Assembly (NCBI GenBank): GCA_011390205.1
Contig: JAABSX010000003.1
Location: 62,001-126,000, forward strand
Source of the DNA: Microscillaceae bacterium
GTDB lineage: Bacteria > Bacteroidota > Bacteroidia > Cytophagales > Microscillaceae
DNA: 64,000 bases
Direction: 5' to 3'
Numbering within the stretch: the stretch's first letter is position 1; each line of letters opens with the position of its first letter. Below, piece after piece: positions 61,997 to 64,000 of the stretch. The position numbers and the translations under genes are program-made. The notes under the pieces were generated by a model. That model ran no database searches. It was not told where the DNA came from and saw only the letters and a list, made by a program, of their open reading frames with translations.

Positions 61997-62172
61997 TCTT
62001 TTTTCGCATTGGCGTACTTTTGAGAGCGCCTTTGAAGCTCACCTAAGAGATAAAATTTTTCATCTGCACTCAGTTGAGGCTCTGCATAGACCAGTTTGTT
62101 AAACTTAATCTGGAAACTATACTCCTGTGATTGGGCTATGCTGTCTAAAATGGTTAAGTAAAAATCAAACAT
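61984..62172 (-). CDS. Small hypothetical protein
   Basis: A 62-residue helical protein with a basic C-terminus (RRSQKYANAKKDKKD). It has no signal peptide or known domain. A proper ATG and protein-like composition favour a real gene, but evidence is limited. It converges with the TlpA gene. Confidence 0.5.
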   Translation of the reverse strand: MFDFYLTILDSIAQSQEYSFQIKFNKLVYAEPQLSADEKFYLLGELQRRSQKYANAKKDKKD

Positions 62173-62495
62173 ACTGATAATCTGATGTTTTGGAGGTCTA
62201 GGACTTTGTTTATGAGCAATAAAGATACACCATTTAAAAATACAAGAAAAAATAGATATTTAATAGATTGATTGCAAAATACTTAAAGTAGTTTTGAGTA
62301 ATTATTTTAGCGCAAGATGTACCTCACAGTGTAATACTGTATTAAATAAAATTAGTTTGTGTATTTAAAGCCAAAAACTTGCATCTTTGCACAGAAGAGT
62401 CAAAAATAAATTTAGTGAACAGTCTTTTTATTTACAAAAATTTGTCCTTTGTTTAGAGTCTGATACATTCTCCAAACAAGACACAACTGCTGTCT
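62173..62495. other. Non-coding stretch with a promoter candidate
   Basis: 323 AT-rich bases between divergent genes. Apart from the promoter candidate at 62356-62389 nothing is recognised. Confidence 0.5.
62356..62389 (+). promoter_or_regulatory. Candidate promoter for the GNAT-fold gene
   Basis: TTTG at 62356-62359, a 22-base spacer and CATCTTTG at 62382-62389 (one mismatch to TAnnTTTG). The spacer is slightly long. It is about 107 bases before the ATG at 62496. Confidence 0.3.
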
Positions 62496-63650
62496 ATGCC
62501 GATAAAAATATATAACCAAACTAATCTACATACGCTAAACTGGAAGGAAGTAGAGAATGGAGAAAACTTAGCATCCTTCTTAAAGCCTATGATTGCCCAT
62601 AAAATAGATGATTTTGTAGGAAATGCTACACAAGAGGTTCAATTATTACAGATTGACCGAGTGGTGTTGCCCTTGGTCATTGCCCAAAAGTACATAGCAA
62701 AAACCACCTACCTTAGCTCTGCCCTTGTGCAATACTTTGACCTCGCCAAAGAAGAGATAGAAATGGAACTCAAAGGAAAGCGTTCTCTCAGAGCATACAT
62801 CGCTCCTGTAGTGCTCAATTTAATGAAGAATATATTCAAAGGTTTAGGGTTTGAGAAGACAGTCTTTGTAAATAATTGGTTACTCTCTACCAATCTTTAT
62901 CCTACACTTACAGATGCCCAAATCCGAGAAAGTCTTACAGTACTTAAAAAAGCCTTTCCTAGACACGCCATTGTTTTTCGCTCAGTCAATGAATACACAG
63001 ATAAAAATCTATTAGAAAAACTCACAAAAAATGGGCTGAAAAAAATCATCAGCCGCCCCCTCCTCATGCTTGACCCCTCTGACAAAGGCTATCAGAAAAA
63101 GCGCATGTTTAAGATGGATGAAAAACTTTGGAAAAAAAACAAACAATATCACTGGACAGAAAACCACGACCTCAGCCCCGAAGAGATTAGCAGAGTCAGA
63201 GATTTGTATGAGGAGCTTTACCGAGTCAAGTACTCTGATTATAACCCTGAATACAGTGATCGCCTTATCAAGGCATGGCTAGACACTGACTTTATGGAGT
63301 TTAAGCTACTACGCCAAGAAAACAAAATTGTGGGAGTTACTGCCTTTTTAAAGCGAAATGGCGTACTTACTACGCCTTTTATAGGCTACGACCAAGAGAT
63401 TCCTATTTCTGAGGGTCTCTATAGATTCCTAAATCTCAAACTGATGGAAGAAGCCATCAAAGAAGGGTTGATTCTGAATATGAGCTCTGGAGCAGCCCAT
63501 TTTAAACGCTTGCGTGGAGGCACTTCTACCCTAGAATACAATGTAGTCTGCTATGCTCATTTGCCATGGTATCAAAAAATACCTTGGAAAATTTATCATC
63601 AAATTTCCCAAAAAATAGCCATTCCAGCCATTCAGAAGTATGGGCTTTAA
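62496..63650 (+). CDS. GNAT/FemAB-fold protein of unknown substrate
   Basis: A 384-residue soluble protein. The C-terminal half (about 215-360) resembles acyltransferases of the GNAT/FemAB fold: FKLLRQENKIVGVTAFLKR, a strand-rich middle, and GLILNMSSGAAHFKRLRGG, which is typical of large GNAT-like proteins of Bacteroidota. The N-terminal half is not recognised. It may transfer an acyl or aminoacyl group; the target is unknown. It is a single gene. Confidence 0.75.
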   Translation: MPIKIYNQTNLHTLNWKEVENGENLASFLKPMIAHKIDDFVGNATQEVQLLQIDRVVLPLVIAQKYIAKTTYLSSALVQYFDLAKEEIEMELKGKRSLRAYIAPVVLNLMKNIFKGLGFEKTVFVNNWLLSTNLYPTLTDAQIRESLTVLKKAFPRHAIVFRSVNEYTDKNLLEKLTKNGLKKIISRPLLMLDPSDKGYQKKRMFKMDEKLWKKNKQYHWTENHDLSPEEISRVRDLYEELYRVKYSDYNPEYSDRLIKAWLDTDFMEFKLLRQENKIVGVTAFLKRNGVLTTPFIGYDQEIPISEGLYRFLNLKLMEEAIKEGLILNMSSGAAHFKRLRGGTSTLEYNVVCYAHLPWYQKIPWKIYHQISQKIAIPAIQKYGL

Positions 63651-63721
63651 ATGTGGAAAGTTTCCCAAGAACATATCTTTGGCTTAGAAACAGCATGGCA
63701 CTAAATAGACACAATATACTC

Positions 63722-63755
63722 AGGGAGTTTTATGTGCCAAAAAGCAAAACTCCCT
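63722..63755. terminator. Hairpin between convergent genes
   Basis: A perfect 10-bp stem (63722-63731 and 63746-63755) with a 14-base loop lies between the GNAT-fold gene and the universal stress gene. There is no long T run, so function is uncertain. A small CCACAA/TTGTGG hairpin follows at 63762-63776. Confidence 0.4.
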
Positions 63756-63790
63756 AAGCGTCCACAAGGTTTGTGGTTGTGTATCAATGA

Positions 63791-64000
63791 TTAACGCAAG
63801 CTAAAAGTCATCACAGGCACTTGAGCCGAGCCTACCACGCCCTCACTCACACTGCCAGAGAGCAAGCGAGCAAAACCCTGTCTTTTGTGAGAAATCAGCA
63901 CAATTAGATTCGCATTAATAGACTCAGCAAAGCGATTAATGCCATCATCCTCTACGTATTCGCAGTAAATACTAAAATGATAATTGCTCAGTTGGTGTTC
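63791..64000 (-). CDS. Universal stress protein, C-terminal part (cut by window edge)
   Basis: The last 69 codons of a minus-strand gene whose start is beyond the window. The translation [20 protein letters not shown], then [20 protein letters not shown] and QVPVMTF, is the C-terminal half of a UspA-family domain. The G-x(9)-G(S/T) ATP-binding pattern is only partly met: [11 protein letters not shown]. It would bind ATP or respond to stress in the cytoplasm. The family is clear; full length is unknown. Confidence 0.85.
   Translation of the reverse strand, partial: EHQLSNYHFSIYCEYVEDDGINRFAESINANLIVLISHKRQGFARLLSGSVSEGVVGSAQVPVMTFSLR

Noticed and set aside
1-64000. CRISPR arrays, tRNA or rRNA genes, insertion sequences, prophage or a replication origin
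   Set aside because: No regular spaced repeats, cloverleaf structures, transposase or phage motifs, or DnaA-box clusters were seen. Only XerD belongs to a recombinase family and it looks like the housekeeping enzyme.

Overview
The window comes from an AT-rich, gene-dense bacterial chromosome that is almost certainly a Bacteroidota member, most likely of the order Cytophagales (inference). The evidence is a complete alternative complex III locus followed by an A-type cytochrome oxidase with two subunit III genes, DUF349 and DUF2795 proteins, few Shine-Dalgarno sequences, and at least two promoters close to the Bacteroidota consensus (TTTG, about 19 bases, TAnnTTTG). No rRNA, tRNA, insertion sequence, prophage or CRISPR array was seen.

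Region 1 (1-6.3 kb): a WG-repeat lipoprotein, a GH31 alpha-glucosidase-type enzyme, a pirin and a serine-hydrolase lipoprotein. Region 2 (6.3-10.5 kb): a four-gene Mn/Zn/Fe ABC uptake operon in the order binding lipoprotein, ATPase, permease fused to a DtxR-like repressor domain, second permease. This is the gene order and fusion known from the chlamydial ytgABCD operon. A consensus promoter and a 16-bp perfect palindrome precede it. Region 3 (10.5-24.3 kb): mixed housekeeping and regulatory genes: a Crp/Fnr regulator, methylmalonyl-CoA epimerase, an A-type Fe-S carrier, a LuxR-type helix-turn-helix protein, an enoyl-CoA hydratase homologue, an aldehyde dehydrogenase, two TPR proteins, a DUF1684 protein, a C1 peptidase, a free-standing MntR/DtxR regulator, a YghO-like acyltransferase and XerD.

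Region 4 (24.3-43 kb): an AAA ATPase translationally coupled to a membrane protein, TadA, superoxide dismutase, a TPM-domain protein with a Ser/Gly-rich repeat tail, a PP2C phosphatase, EttA, DUF349 and DUF2795 proteins, IspD, QueA and an FtsX-type permease. The two subunits of a 3-oxoacid CoA-transferase also lie here, on opposite strands and 2.7 kb apart.

Region 5 (43.1-60.1 kb) is a 17-kb run of fifteen same-strand genes, read as one respiratory unit. It holds alternative complex III (actABCDEF), cytochrome oxidase subunits II, I, III, III and IV, heme A biosynthesis (ctaA, ctaB), a SCO copper chaperone and a DUF420 protein. Quinol would be oxidised by ActC/ActF, electrons would pass through the ActA/ActE hemes to the CuA site of CoxB, and oxygen would be reduced by CoxA. 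Region 6 (60.1-64 kb) holds an unknown lipoprotein, a small CxxC membrane protein coupled to a TlpA-like thioredoxin, a GNAT-fold protein, and the 3' end of a universal stress protein cut by the window edge.

The strongest leads are the permease-repressor fusion with its palindromic promoter region, the ATPase/membrane-protein pair, a terminator hairpin inside the 5' end of a coding frame, the split CoA-transferase, and a SCO protein with an enlarged copper motif. All family calls are by eye from motifs and were not searched against databases.
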